The notes under the pieces are model-generated. The model was not told where the DNA came from and did no database searches. It worked only from the letters and a program-made list of their open reading frames with translations. From JANLYC01 sp963750495 (GTDB lineage Bacteria > Actinomycetota > Actinomycetes > Propionibacteriales > Nocardioidaceae): a stretch of 64,000 nucleotides of DNA. A program made the position numbers and the translations under genes. Positions within the stretch are counted from its first letter, which is position 1, and each line of letters opens with the position of its first letter. Positions 46,516 to 55,814 of this stretch are shown here, piece after piece. The stretch is from assembly GCA_963750495.1 (NCBI GenBank), contig CAVVQV010000004.1, positions 558,001 through 622,000 on the forward strand, read 5' to 3'.

Positions 46516-46561
46516 CGTTTGCCTAGTTCACAAGCCAGCTGGCTTGTGCACTAGGCAAACG
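46516..46561. repeat. Long palindromic intergenic element, copy 1
   Basis: CGTTTGCCTAGTTCACAAGC and its complement form a 46-bp inverted repeat with one mismatch and almost no loop. Followed at 46572 by CTGGGTA. It lies 50 bases past the sigma-factor stop. Related copies are at 50951 and 54489. Confidence 0.9.
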
Positions 46562-46610
46562 CGCTACGGCCACTGGGTATCTGGGTATGTGTGTTGGGCA
46601 CTCGTCATGG

Positions 46611-47600
46611 TCAGTGCAGGTAGTCGCGGAAGTTCTCCAGGCCCTGGGTCAGCCGAATCCGCGCGAGCGCCTTGGCCTCGATCTGCCGGGCGCGTTCCCG
46701 GGTGACACCCAGCACGCGACCGACCTCCTCGAGGGTGTGCGTACGACCGCCCTCGAGGCCGAAGCGCAACCGCAGGACCTTCCGTTCGCGCGTCGACACC
46801 ATGGTGAGCAGCCGCTCGACATCGCTGTGCAGCATGAGCATGCCCACCTCGTCGACCGGCATCGAGGAGCTGTCGTCGACGATCAGGTCGGCAAGCTGGC
46901 CCGAGTCGCCCTCCCCCACCGAGATGTCGAGCGACATCGGCTCGTCGGCCAGCTTGAGCAGCTCACGGGTGCGGTCAGGCGTGCACTCGAGATGCTCGGC
47001 CAGCTCATCCATCGACGGGTTGCGCCCCAGCCGCTGGAACAGCGCTCGTTGCACCCGCATCGCGCGATGCATCGCCTCGACCACGTGCACGGGTATGCGG
47101 ATCGTCCGGCCCTGGTCGGCGATGCCACGCGAGATCGCCTGCCGGATCCACCAGGTCGCGTAGGTGGAGAACTTGTAGCCGCGCCGGTAGTCGAACTTCT
47201 CGACCGCGCGGATCAACCCGATGTTGCCTTCCTGGATCAGGTCGAGCAGGCCGATGCCGGGAGAGCCGTACCGCTTGGCGACCGCGACCACGAGCCGCAG
47301 GTTCGACCGGACCAGAGTGGACTTGGCCTGGTCGCCGGCATCTGCGAGGTACGCGAGGTCGAAACGCGTCTCCCAATCGAGGTCAGCATTGGCCTGGAGC
47401 GCCTCGGCCGCCAGGACTCCCACCTCGATGGCCTGCGACAGTCGGACCTCGTCGGCTGCGGTGAGCAACGGGATGCGGCCGATCTCACGCAGGTACAGGC
47501 GGACCGAGTCCGGCGACTCGGCGTCGCGTTGCCGCGGAAGGCGCGCGGCAACGACGGCTCCCCTTGGAGTCCCCTGTGTGGCCACTACTGGCCCTGCCAT
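46611..47600 (-). CDS. RNA polymerase sigma factor, sigma-70 family (group 2)
   Basis: A 329-residue sigma factor with region 1.2 (DSVRLYLREIGRIPLL), region 2 (LIQEGNIGLIRAVEKFD, then STYATWWIRQAI), region 3 and region 4 (LRFGLEGGRTHTLEEVG, VTRERARQIEAKALARI). Region 1.1 is missing, so it looks like a group 2 (SigB/HrdD-like) factor rather than the main sigma, although this cannot be proved here. The start at 47600 lacks a clear ribosome site; 47636 is the alternative. It follows dnaG on the same strand, recalling the macromolecular-synthesis operon order. Confidence 0.9.
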   Translation of the reverse strand: MAGPVVATQGTPRGAVVAARLPRQRDAESPDSVRLYLREIGRIPLLTAADEVRLSQAIEVGVLAAEALQANADLDWETRFDLAYLADAGDQAKSTLVRSNLRLVVAVAKRYGSPGIGLLDLIQEGNIGLIRAVEKFDYRRGYKFSTYATWWIRQAISRGIADQGRTIRIPVHVVEAMHRAMRVQRALFQRLGRNPSMDELAEHLECTPDRTRELLKLADEPMSLDISVGEGDSGQLADLIVDDSSSMPVDEVGMLMLHSDVERLLTMVSTRERKVLRLRFGLEGGRTHTLEEVGRVLGVTRERARQIEAKALARIRLTQGLENFRDYLH

Positions 47601-47686
47601 GGGGGTCAGTCTGCTGCGCCCCGGCAGCGCGCGCATGTGGTTTTCGCAAACGAGGGCGAGTCGTCCCGTATGTCATCCGGAATGTG

Positions 47687-49600
47687 TCAGATACCGGTCC
47701 CAATAGCTTGCTCACGAAGGGATCTGCGGTGACTCTCGAGGGCCACCAGCTCTCCGAACATGCGGTTGTAGTCCGCCGTCTGGGTCACCGGGTTCATCCG
47801 CTGGAGCGTGGACTTCACCCGCTCGATGCGGCGCAACGCGGTCAGCTCTCGCAGACGAACGACGTACGCCGACACGACGGTCTCGTCGATGTCACCGTTG
47901 ACGTGCAGCGGTTCGACGGACAAGGCGGACACCAGGCTCGTGAGCGGTGGTGCCAAGGTTTCGAGCAGAGCGTCAGGCCCCGAAGCCTCGGGGCCGCCCT
48001 GGGCCACGACGACCTCGAACACCTGGCGGTAGTACGGGTGCACGAAGTCGTCGACCTCGATGTCGTCCCACGAGGTGGCGGCGACCTTCGGGTGCTGGAG
48101 GGCCAGCTTGAGCACGTCGCGCTCGATCGAGAACCGCCGCTCCCGCGGGTCGGGTACGTCAGCGGCGGTGGCGCGCCCTGCCGCTGCGGCCGACTCCGGC
48201 GGCACGGCTGACGCTGCCGGCTGACCAGGTGCGGCCCGGCCGGTCCCGCCGGAAGCCGCTCGCCCGGCCGCTCGCTTGACCTCGGCCCGCACTCCGTCGA
48301 TCTCGACGCCCAGCATGCCGGCGAGCTCGCGGATGAACGCCTCGACCTTCGACCGGTCACGGATCGCGGCCACCAGCCTCGCCGCCTCGCGGGTGGCGTC
48401 GACGCGGGAGTCCGCGCGGTCGAGGTCGTACTTGGAGATGACGTTGCTGAGCACGAAGCGGTACAGCGGAACCCGCCGGGCGACGAGCTCGCGGACCGCA
48501 GCATCACCCTCGGCCAACCGCAGGTCGCAGGGGTCACGACCTTCGGGCTCGATGGCGACGTAGGTCTGCCCGACGAACTGTTGGTCGCCCTGGAACGCGC
48601 GCAGGGCGGCCTTCTGCCCGGCCTCGTCGCCGTCGAAGGTGAAGATGACCTCGCCCCGGAACTCGTCGTGGTCGAGCAACAGCCGCCGCAGGATGCGCGT
48701 GTGGTCCTCGCCGAAGGCAGTGCCGCAAGTGGCGACCGCGGTCTGCACACCGGCCAGGTGGCAGGCCATCACGTCGGTGTAGCCCTCGACGACGACGGCC
48801 TGGCTGCTGCGTGCGATCTCCTTGCGGGCCAGGTCGACGCCGTACAGCAGCTGACTCTTCTTGTAGATGGACGTCTCAGGCGTGTTGAGGTACTTCGCCT
48901 CGACCCGGTCGTCGTCGAAGATGCGGCGGGCGCCGAAGCCGACCACGTCACCGGACAGCTCACGGATCGGCCACAGCAGCCGACCACGGAACCGGTCATA
49001 CGGCCCGCGGTTGCCCTGCGCGACCAGTCCGGCGGTTGACAGCTCGTCGTCGGAGAAGCCACGACCCCGCAGGTGGCCCAGCAACGCCTCACCGCCGCGT
49101 GGCGCGAAGCCGATCCCGAACAGGTCGGCGGCGTCCTTGTCGAAGCCGCGCTCGGACAGGAACTGCCGGCCGGGCAACGCGTCGGGGGTGCCGAGCTGCT
49201 CGGCGTAGAAGGCCGCCGCCATTTTGTGCGCCTCGATCAGGCGGACCCGCTGGCCGCGCTGGCCCTGGTCTCTCCGGGCCCCGGTGACACCCTCGTCGAC
49301 GTACCGGAGCTGGACGCCGTAGCGGTCGGCGAGCCGCTCGACGGCCTCGCTGAACCCGACGCCCTCGACCTTCTGGACGAACGTGAGGACGTCTCCGCCC
49401 TCGCCACAGCCGAAGCAGTGGAAGAACCCGCGCGAGACGTTGACGTTGAACGACGGGGTCTTCTCGTCGTGGAACGGACACAGGCCCTTCATCGATCCGG
49501 AGCCGGCGTTCTTGAGGGTCACGTGTGACGAGATCACCTCGTCGATCCGGGCGCGCTCGCGCACCTGCGCGATGTCGTCCTCCCTGATCCGGCCTGCCAC
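47687..49600 (-). CDS. dnaG: DNA primase
   Basis: A 637-residue primase. The CHC2 zinc ligands are Cys41, His44, Cys62 and Cys65 (CPFHDEKTPS, FHCFGCGEGGD). The TOPRIM core is VVEGYTDVMACH and TFDGDEAGQKAA. An alanine-rich linker (about 445-480) leads to the C-terminal helicase-binding domain. It makes RNA primers at the replication fork. It lies nine bases downstream of dgt, the typical actinobacterial arrangement. Confidence 0.96.
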   Translation of the reverse strand: MAGRIREDDIAQVRERARIDEVISSHVTLKNAGSGSMKGLCPFHDEKTPSFNVNVSRGFFHCFGCGEGGDVLTFVQKVEGVGFSEAVERLADRYGVQLRYVDEGVTGARRDQGQRGQRVRLIEAHKMAAAFYAEQLGTPDALPGRQFLSERGFDKDAADLFGIGFAPRGGEALLGHLRGRGFSDDELSTAGLVAQGNRGPYDRFRGRLLWPIRELSGDVVGFGARRIFDDDRVEAKYLNTPETSIYKKSQLLYGVDLARKEIARSSQAVVVEGYTDVMACHLAGVQTAVATCGTAFGEDHTRILRRLLLDHDEFRGEVIFTFDGDEAGQKAALRAFQGDQQFVGQTYVAIEPEGRDPCDLRLAEGDAAVRELVARRVPLYRFVLSNVISKYDLDRADSRVDATREAARLVAAIRDRSKVEAFIRELAGMLGVEIDGVRAEVKRAAGRAASGGTGRAAPGQPAASAVPPESAAAAGRATAADVPDPRERRFSIERDVLKLALQHPKVAATSWDDIEVDDFVHPYYRQVFEVVVAQGGPEASGPDALLETLAPPLTSLVSALSVEPLHVNGDIDETVVSAYVVRLRELTALRRIERVKSTLQRMNPVTQTADYNRMFGELVALESHRRSLREQAIGTGI

Positions 49601-49609
49601 GTCGCGAGT

Positions 49610-50908
49610 CTACGCACCCGTGGTCAGGGCCCGATGCCTGTCCACAGCACTGAGGTCGGTCAGCGACGCGACCTGGTCGATGACGACGCGACGGCGGGCC
49701 GCTTCGTCGGTGGCGTCGGCGAAGTCGTCCCGGAACATCGGCTCGAGTGTCTCCGGTGCACCGGTCCAGATCGCCTCGACCAGCTCAGCGATCAGGGTGC
49801 GCTGGTGGTTGAGCGCGGCGACCCGGTCGTCGGCCTTCATGACCAGGTGGGCGGCGATCCCCTTGAGGAGCGCGATCTCGGTGGCTACCTCCCAGGGGAC
49901 CATGATCCGGCCGGAGTACCGGACGATCGGTCGCTCGAGGCCGGACAGCTCGACCGCCTGCTGGACGTCGCTGCAGAAGCGGTTGATGAGTCGGCTGGTG
50001 AGGTTCTTGAGCCCGGCGAGGTGCCGGCGGCTCCCGTCGTAGGGCGCCTGCGGCCACGGGCCGAGGCTGGTCAGCCGGCCGAAAGCCTCCTCGAGCTCGT
50101 CGGTCGTGGTGGCCGGTGCGTACCAGTCCTGCACGGTGTCCCAGACCTCGGCGCGCAGTCCGGGGTCGGCCAGGGTGGCCAGGTCGATACGGCCCGCCAC
50201 GATGCCGTCCTCGACGTCGTGGACGCTGTAGGCGATGTCGTCGGCGAGGTCCATGATCTGGGCCTCGATGCACGTCCTGCGGCTCGGGGCATCGCCGCGC
50301 ATCCAGTCGAACAGCGGCCGGTCATCGTCGTAGACCCCGAACTTGCGTCCCTCCCGTGGCAGGCCGTCCGCGTGCCGGCCGGCGGGGACGGGTGCGTCCT
50401 CGAGGGGCCAGGGGTACTTGGTGGCGGCGTCGAGCACGCCGCGGGTGAGGTTCAGGCCGAGGCTCTGGCCGGGCCGGCCGTCCGGGCCGTCCGGGCGGAA
50501 CGTCTTGGACTCCAGCCTGGTCAGCAGCCGGAACGTCTGCGCGTTGCCCTCGAACCCCCCGATGTCGAAGGACAGCTCAGCCAGCGTCCGCTCACCGTTG
50601 TGACCGAAGGGCGGGTGGCCCAGGTCGTGGGCGAGGCAGGCGGCCTCGACGAGGTCAGGGTCGCAGCCCAGCGCCACGGCGACGTCGCGGCCGACCTGCG
50701 CGACCTCGAGCGTGTGGGTGAGGCGGTTGCGGGTGAAGTCGTCGGTCGACGGGCCCACGACCTGGGTCTTGGCCGCCAGCCGGCGCAGCCCGGCGGAGTG
50801 CACGATACGCGCGCGGTCGCGCTCGAACGGCGTACGGACGGACTCACTCGGCTCGGGGAGAAAGCGCTCGACGTCCGATGCGGCGTACGGCGGGCGGGCG
50901 GTGTCCAT
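49610..50908 (-). CDS. dgt: Deoxyguanosinetriphosphate triphosphohydrolase-like protein
   Basis: A 432-residue HD-domain dNTP triphosphohydrolase: RLTHTLEV and AHDLGHPPFGHNGE carry the metal-binding His and Asp residues, with ADDIAYSVHDVEDG further on. It hydrolyses dNTPs to nucleosides and triphosphate and may control dNTP pools. It starts with ATG at 50908 and precedes dnaG. Confidence 0.94.
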   Translation of the reverse strand: MDTARPPYAASDVERFLPEPSESVRTPFERDRARIVHSAGLRRLAAKTQVVGPSTDDFTRNRLTHTLEVAQVGRDVAVALGCDPDLVEAACLAHDLGHPPFGHNGERTLAELSFDIGGFEGNAQTFRLLTRLESKTFRPDGPDGRPGQSLGLNLTRGVLDAATKYPWPLEDAPVPAGRHADGLPREGRKFGVYDDDRPLFDWMRGDAPSRRTCIEAQIMDLADDIAYSVHDVEDGIVAGRIDLATLADPGLRAEVWDTVQDWYAPATTTDELEEAFGRLTSLGPWPQAPYDGSRRHLAGLKNLTSRLINRFCSDVQQAVELSGLERPIVRYSGRIMVPWEVATEIALLKGIAAHLVMKADDRVAALNHQRTLIAELVEAIWTGAPETLEPMFRDDFADATDEAARRRVVIDQVASLTDLSAVDRHRALTTGA

Positions 50909-50950
50909 CGCGCATGACCTTACTGCCCTTCCTGCCCCCTGGCCCTCCGC

Positions 50951-50993
50951 GTTTGCCTAGTTCACAAGCCAGGTGGCTGGTGAACTAGGCAAA
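50951..50993. repeat. Long palindromic intergenic element, copy 2
   Basis: GTTTGCCTAGTTCACAAGCC followed by its near complement. Preceded by CTGGCCCTCCGC and followed at 51006 by CACTGGGTACTTGCCTC. Both flanks are shared with copy 3, so the repeat unit extends beyond the palindrome. Confidence 0.9.
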
Positions 50994-51089
50994 TCCACCT
51001 CTGGCACTGGGTACTTGCCTCTCCAACCTCGGCCCCCACCGCCGTTCCCCCAAAACCGGGGCCCGACCGATCGGGAGTATGCCGCCGGG

Positions 51090-51398
51090 TCAACCGCCGA
51101 CGACCGACTCCTCGGACACGTCCTGCCCGGAACGCCGTCCCCGCCGCCGCGCGTACCACCAGGTCCCGGCAGCGCCGAACAGGATGAGCAGGCCGACCAG
51201 ATCGCTGAGGACGAGTCCGTGGTCCTGGTTGAAGCGGATCACGTGGGGACCCTCGAAGCGCTTGTCGACCCGCAGCCAGACGAACGTCAGAAAGAGCATG
51301 GCGACCATCGCCATGGTGTCACCGCGCCGCGCCAGGGAAGCGACCAGCAGCATCCCGGCGAGCAGCGGAACACCGGTCGTCAGGAAGGTCTGCAGCAC
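51090..51398 (-). CDS. Small membrane protein of unknown function
   Basis: A 102-residue protein with about three membrane helices: residues 5-24, 28-42 and 66-83, then an Arg-rich cytoplasmic segment (YARRRGRRSG). No known family is recognised. The positively charged loop suggests the C-terminus is inside. Stands between the dgt gene and a tandem repeat. Confidence 0.7.
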   Translation of the reverse strand: MLQTFLTTGVPLLAGMLLVASLARRGDTMAMVAMLFLTFVWLRVDKRFEGPHVIRFNQDHGLVLSDLVGLLILFGAAGTWWYARRRGRRSGQDVSEESVVGG

Positions 51399-51457
51399 TT
51401 AAGAAGCGTAGGCGCTCCTCCGAGCATGCGGCGCCGAATGCCCGGCTTGCCCCACAG

Positions 51458-51512
51458 GGTCCCACCCAGGTCCCACCCAGGTCCCACCCAGGTCCCACCC
51501 AGGTCCAACCGA
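51458..51512. repeat. 11-bp tandem repeat
   Basis: Four perfect copies of GGTCCCACCCA start at 51458, 51469, 51480 and 51491, followed by degenerate copies to about 51535. It fills the space between the small membrane protein gene and the lipoprotein gene. No coding frame is evident. Confidence 0.9.
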
Positions 51513-51599
51513 GAGTCCCACCCAAAGTCCCCCCCGAGCCGGCCCGCACCCATCCGCAGCGCGGCGCTCCCCCGCCGTCCGCTCCGTACCAAAGGGTGG

Positions 51600-52109
51600 T
51601 CAGTTCTGGCCGGCCAGCACCTGGATCACGGTCTCGCCCGGGCAGGTGCTGGACTCCCGGATGGCCCACCGACCGTGGAAGTCGGTCCCGCGCCACTCGG
51701 CCTCGGCGTCGTGCTCCTCGGTCTCACCCTGCTCGATCTCGAAACCCGCTGACACGACGTCGTGGTTCATGAAGTCGAGCACGTCGTGGAACGGCGCGGT
51801 CGTGATCGCCGTGACGATGGACCCGGAGCTGCCGCGGTCCTCGAACCCGTACACCACCGTCTCCGGCGGGAACGGCCACTCGGTCGGGAACGTCTCGCCG
51901 TACGCCGCCTGGTCCAGCGGCGTCGCCTCGTCACTGCAGGTGCCCTCGTCGGCGGCCCGGTCGAGGCCCTCTCCCGAGCCGGTGTCGCTGCTGGTGGTCT
52001 CGGCATCGGCCTCGGTCGAGGACGAGCTACCGCAACCGGCGACTCCGAGGGCGAGTCCCAGCGTCAGGACGACGGCGCTGGTCAGGGCGGCCAGGGATCG
52101 GGTCTTCAC
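51600..52109 (-). CDS. Lipoprotein of unknown function
   Basis: A 169-residue lipoprotein: signal LTSAVVLTLGLALGVAGCGSSS with the lipobox cysteine at residue 26, an acidic serine/threonine linker, then a compact domain with VVYGFEDRGSSGSIVTAIT, FHDVLDFMNHDVVSAGFEI and a final WAIRESSTCPGETVIQVL. The two remaining cysteines could pair. No family assigned. Its promoter region (52110-52225) separates it from the large secreted protein. Confidence 0.78.
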   Translation of the reverse strand: MKTRSLAALTSAVVLTLGLALGVAGCGSSSSTEADAETTSSDTGSGEGLDRAADEGTCSDEATPLDQAAYGETFPTEWPFPPETVVYGFEDRGSSGSIVTAITTAPFHDVLDFMNHDVVSAGFEIEQGETEEHDAEAEWRGTDFHGRWAIRESSTCPGETVIQVLAGQN

Positions 52110-52225
52110 GGGGTGCTCCTGTCAGGTGGTCCGCATCAGGCGGGCCAGGTCGGGTGGAGGGAGATCGCACGACGTCGGGCCCGGGGACGTGCCCGGACCC
52201 GACGTCGGGGTGCGAAGTCGTACGG

Positions 52226-54343
52226 TCAGCGCAGACGGAACGAGGTGACCGCCTTGTTGTCGTTCTCGTTGGACTCGGTGATCGCGTTCGTCGGGTCGAT
52301 GATCGCGGTAATGGAATGCGTGCCTTTTTTCGCCGACCACGTCACCGACTGCGTCACGCTCTTCCCGGGCTGCAGGGTGACCGCCGCCGTGGTGCCGACG
52401 ACGGTGCTGCCGTCGAGCACCCGGACTCGCACGTTCCTGGCCACCTTGCCTCCGTCGTTGACGACCTTGACCGTTTCGGTGAGGGACTTCTTGCTCGACG
52501 TGACCGACGTCGACGCGAACCGCAGATTGGCTGCCGGGTCGTACGCCGCGAACAGCGTCCGCTGCGAGGACTGCCGCGCGATCGTGGCGTACGCGTCACG
52601 TCCGTTGTCGGCCGGGTCCGAGCTGGTCACGCAGGCGTTGATGCACCCGTCGGCGTACCCGACCTCGACCCGACCGTGGTCATCGATGGTGACGTCCATG
52701 AAGTCGAGCAGGTTACGGTCGTCGCCGCAGGTCGTGCCACCGGTGCAGATCGAACCGCGTTGCACCGGGTCGCTGGGCGTGGCGTCGCTCGTGACCCAGG
52801 TCTGGCCGCCGTCGTAGGTGTAGCTGACGTAGAGGTGCCAGATCCCGTCGAAGTTCGCCTCGTCCTGGTAGTTGCCGCCCGTCGGCGTGCCGAGGAAGGC
52901 GAACGCGGCGCGGTCGTCGTCACCGGCCACCATCGCCGGGAACACGGCGTTCTGGATGCCGAACTCCGTGCCGACCTGCTGGGAGTACTTCCAGGTGCTG
53001 CCCTGGTCGGTGCTCGTTGCAACACCAGGCGCACCGTCGGCGCCGACGTAACCGAAGTAGACCGTGCCGTTGGAGCCGATCCCGACCGACGGGTCGGAGT
53101 CGCCGGGCGTGCTGCCGGTGACGTGGTTGACGGTCCAGGTCGTGCCGTTGTCCTTCGACACGACGAGGGCGGCCGTGTCACCGCAACCCTTGTTGGGCAG
53201 GTATGCCGTGCCGTCCGGCGCGACCTTGACGTGTCCGTGCAGGCCACCACAGTCGAGGAGGCTGTAGACCGGGACGCCTGCCCCGAATGTCATACCGCCG
53301 TCGCGCGAGAGGGCGCAGAACGCCGTGGCGATGTCCTGGCTGCAGTAGTAGACCGCGTTCGGGTAGAGCGGCGTGCCGCCGATGCCGGACGCGGAGTAGT
53401 GGCCACCGCCGAGGGTCTGGTGGTCGACGCCGCTCGGGATGCCGCCGCCCTGGCTCGGCAGCCACGTGGTGCCGCCGTCGTCGGTGAAGCAGGTCAGCGA
53501 GTCGACGCCGGACAGTTGCGACTCGAACGTCCGGCCGGTCTCGTGGTCGGTGTACAGGATCGGGTCGAGGCTGGTCGTGCTGCCGGAGGGGCAGCCCTTC
53601 GCAGCACTGGCGGAGACGTCCTGCCAGCTGGCCGTTGCCGGCGACACCGAGTCGCTGAAGTCGACCTTGTAGGTCGACGTGTAGGCCTGGTAGAACGCCG
53701 AGCCGGTGTTCCAGTCGTTGCCGATCGACGGCTCGCCCGCGTTGTTGGCGTCGGCGAACGAGGACGGGGCCTTGTAGTTGGTGAAGCCGGGTGCCGGCGA
53801 CGTGCCCGGGGGCGGGTTGGTCGGCTTGGCCACGATCGACGCGGTCGCGGAGTAGCTCTGCCCGAGCGGGGCGAACGGCACGACGCGCACGGTGTAGGTG
53901 CCGGAGTTCGGCGGGACCACCAGCGTCTCGGGGTCGGCGCTGGACGCGGCTGTCGAGACGACGTTGCCCTGCTGGTCGAGCAGGTAGACGTCGAAGTCGG
54001 CGGCGGCCAGCGGCCAGGAGACCTTGACCTGCAGGTTGTGGGTGCTGCCGTAGCCCGCCGGGGTGCTGACGGTGAGGCTGTAGTCGTCACACGAGTCAGG
54101 GACGTCGCAGATCGGCTGGTCGCCGGCCTGCGCGGTGACGTTAGGGGCGACGAACGGGCCGCCGGACCAAGTCTGGCTGGTCTGGGTGTCGGAGACCGTG
54201 CCGCTGCTCGGGTTGGAGGCGTCGGCGGGTCCTGGGATGATGCCGGCGAAGACCAGCCCGACCAGGGCGGTGAGTCCGGCGGCGCTGGCCCAGACCTGCC
54301 GGGTGCTGGCATGACGTGGGCGGTGATGACGGGTGCGTATCAA
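52226..54343 (-). CDS. Large secreted BNR-repeat protein with CARDB domain
   Basis: A 705-residue exported protein. TTG at 54343 was chosen for its GGAGG site; it gives an N-terminus RTRHHRPRHASTRQVWASAAG followed by a hydrophobic segment and cleavage near PADA. Residues about 45-165 form a pre-peptidase-like beta domain (DFDVYLLDQQGNVVSTA). The centre is a sialidase-type beta-propeller with Asp-box-like motifs (DDGGTTWLPS, DNGTTWTV, DQGSTWKYS, YDGGQTWVTS). The end (about 620-705) is a CARDB-like adhesion domain. Sialidase catalytic arginines are not evident, so the role, perhaps surface binding, is uncertain. Confidence 0.85.
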   Translation of the reverse strand: MIRTRHHRPRHASTRQVWASAAGLTALVGLVFAGIIPGPADASNPSSGTVSDTQTSQTWSGGPFVAPNVTAQAGDQPICDVPDSCDDYSLTVSTPAGYGSTHNLQVKVSWPLAAADFDVYLLDQQGNVVSTAASSADPETLVVPPNSGTYTVRVVPFAPLGQSYSATASIVAKPTNPPPGTSPAPGFTNYKAPSSFADANNAGEPSIGNDWNTGSAFYQAYTSTYKVDFSDSVSPATASWQDVSASAAKGCPSGSTTSLDPILYTDHETGRTFESQLSGVDSLTCFTDDGGTTWLPSQGGGIPSGVDHQTLGGGHYSASGIGGTPLYPNAVYYCSQDIATAFCALSRDGGMTFGAGVPVYSLLDCGGLHGHVKVAPDGTAYLPNKGCGDTAALVVSKDNGTTWTVNHVTGSTPGDSDPSVGIGSNGTVYFGYVGADGAPGVATSTDQGSTWKYSQQVGTEFGIQNAVFPAMVAGDDDRAAFAFLGTPTGGNYQDEANFDGIWHLYVSYTYDGGQTWVTSDATPSDPVQRGSICTGGTTCGDDRNLLDFMDVTIDDHGRVEVGYADGCINACVTSSDPADNGRDAYATIARQSSQRTLFAAYDPAANLRFASTSVTSSKKSLTETVKVVNDGGKVARNVRVRVLDGSTVVGTTAAVTLQPGKSVTQSVTWSAKKGTHSITAIIDPTNAITESNENDNKAVTSFRLR

Positions 54344-54488
54344 GATGTCGTCCTCCGTGACAGCCCGGGGAGCCCAGGCGACCAAACGATTCAACGAGTG
54401 AACATGACGTGAGTTACGCCACTCGGTGAAACCCTTGTCACAACTAAACCGGCTTCTGTGGTTCCGCACGCGATGCTCTGGCCCTCCG

Positions 54489-54534
54489 CGTTTGCCTAGT
54501 TCACAAGCCAGGTGGCTTGTGAACTAGGCAAACG
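54489..54534. repeat. Long palindromic intergenic element, copy 3
   Basis: CGTTTGCCTAGTTCACAAGC with its complement, 46 bases, one central mismatch pair. Flanked by CTGGCCCTCCG before and ACTGGGTACTTGCCTC after, as in copy 2. The rest of the 328-base gap before dusB (54344-54671) contains three short GAGTACGCCG repeats and no gene. Confidence 0.9.
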
Positions 54535-54671
54535 CGCCTTGGGAACTGGGTACTTGCCTCAGCCACCCGGCCACCACGGCAAACCCCGCCGGAGTACGCC
54601 GGAAAGCCCGACGAGTACGCCGGCCACCCACGGCAAAGGCCGACGAGTACGCCGCGCCGGACCCGCTTGCC

Positions 54672-55814
54672 TCAGCCGCCGGACACGCCGATCTCGGCAG
54701 CCGCGTCGATGACCAGGTCGTCCCGCTGCGCCAACCACCCCTCCGGCAGCGCCACCCGCCGCGGGCTGCCCTGCCGACCCCGTGGGCTGCCCAGCTCGGC
54801 CACCGGGAACTCCTCCGTCGGGTCGAGCCGGCTCAGCAACCCGTCGAGCGAGGCCAACGTGTCGACCAGCCCCAGGGACTGCCGCAGCTCACCCCCGGCC
54901 CGGAACCCCTTGAGGTACCACGCGATGTGCTTGCGGAACTCCTTGCAGCCGCGCTCCTCACCCATGTAGTGCACCAGCAGCTCGGCATGCCGGCGCATCA
55001 TCGCCGCCACCTCCCCCAGCGTCGGCAACGGCGGCGCCGGGTCCCCCGCAAACGCAGCCGCCAGGTCGCGGAACAGCCACGGCCGCCCGAGGCAGCCCCG
55101 GCCCACCACCACGCCGGCGCATCCTGTCTCGTCCATCAGCTGCAGCGCGTCCGACGCCTCCCAGATGTCGCCGTTTCCGAGCACCGGGATGTCGACGTGC
55201 TCGACGAGCGCGGAGATCGCAGCCCAGTCGGCCGAGCCGCTGTAGTGCTGGTCAGCCGTCCGGCCGTGCAAGGCGATCGCGGCGCAACCCGACTCCTGCG
55301 CGATCCGACCCGCCTCGAGATACGTCTCGTGGTCGGCGTCGATGCCCTTGCGGGTCTTCATCGTGACGGGCACGCCGAAGGGCGCAGCCGCCGCCACCGT
55401 GGCCTCCAGGATCGCCGCCAGCAGCCGCCGCTTCCACGGCAGCGCTGCGCCACCACCCTTGCGGGTCACCTTCGGCACCGGACAGCCGAAGTTGAGGTCG
55501 ATGTGCGAGACGCCGTACTCCTCGCAGAGGATCGTGGCCGCGCGCGAGACGTACGACGGGTCGACCCCGTACAGCTGGACCGACCGCACCGACTCGTTCG
55601 GGTCGAACACCAGCATCGACTCGGTCACCTCGTCCCGTTCGACGAGGCCGCGGCTGGTGATCATCTCGCAGACGTACAGTCCCGCGCCCTGCTCCCGGCA
55701 CAAGGAGCGGTACGCCGCGTTGGTGACCCCCGCCATCGGCGCCAGTACGACGGGCGGATCGACCTCGAGCGTCCCGAGCTTGAGCGCGGGAGACGTGACT
55801 ACGTGACGGTCCAT
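54672..55814 (-). CDS. dusB: tRNA-dihydrouridine synthase B
   Basis: A 380-residue flavin enzyme that reduces uridines in tRNA D loops. FMN-binding opening LAPMAGVTNAAYR, catalytic cysteine in NFGCPVPKVTRKGGG, MKTRKGID, LHGRTADQHYSG and GNGDIW, VVVGRGCLGRPWLF. The start at 55814 overlaps the lipoprotein gene end by 16 bases; a GTG at 55847 with a GAGG site is the alternative. Standard family length. Confidence 0.93.
   Translation of the reverse strand: MDRHVVTSPALKLGTLEVDPPVVLAPMAGVTNAAYRSLCREQGAGLYVCEMITSRGLVERDEVTESMLVFDPNESVRSVQLYGVDPSYVSRAATILCEEYGVSHIDLNFGCPVPKVTRKGGGAALPWKRRLLAAILEATVAAAAPFGVPVTMKTRKGIDADHETYLEAGRIAQESGCAAIALHGRTADQHYSGSADWAAISALVEHVDIPVLGNGDIWEASDALQLMDETGCAGVVVGRGCLGRPWLFRDLAAAFAGDPAPPLPTLGEVAAMMRRHAELLVHYMGEERGCKEFRKHIAWYLKGFRAGGELRQSLGLVDTLASLDGLLSRLDPTEEFPVAELGSPRGRQGSPRRVALPEGWLAQRDDLVIDAAAEIGVSGG

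Noticed and set aside
51319..51696. Frames rich in GGTWVGPG over the 11-bp repeat
   Set aside because: They are translations of the tandem repeat with no start signal or homology.
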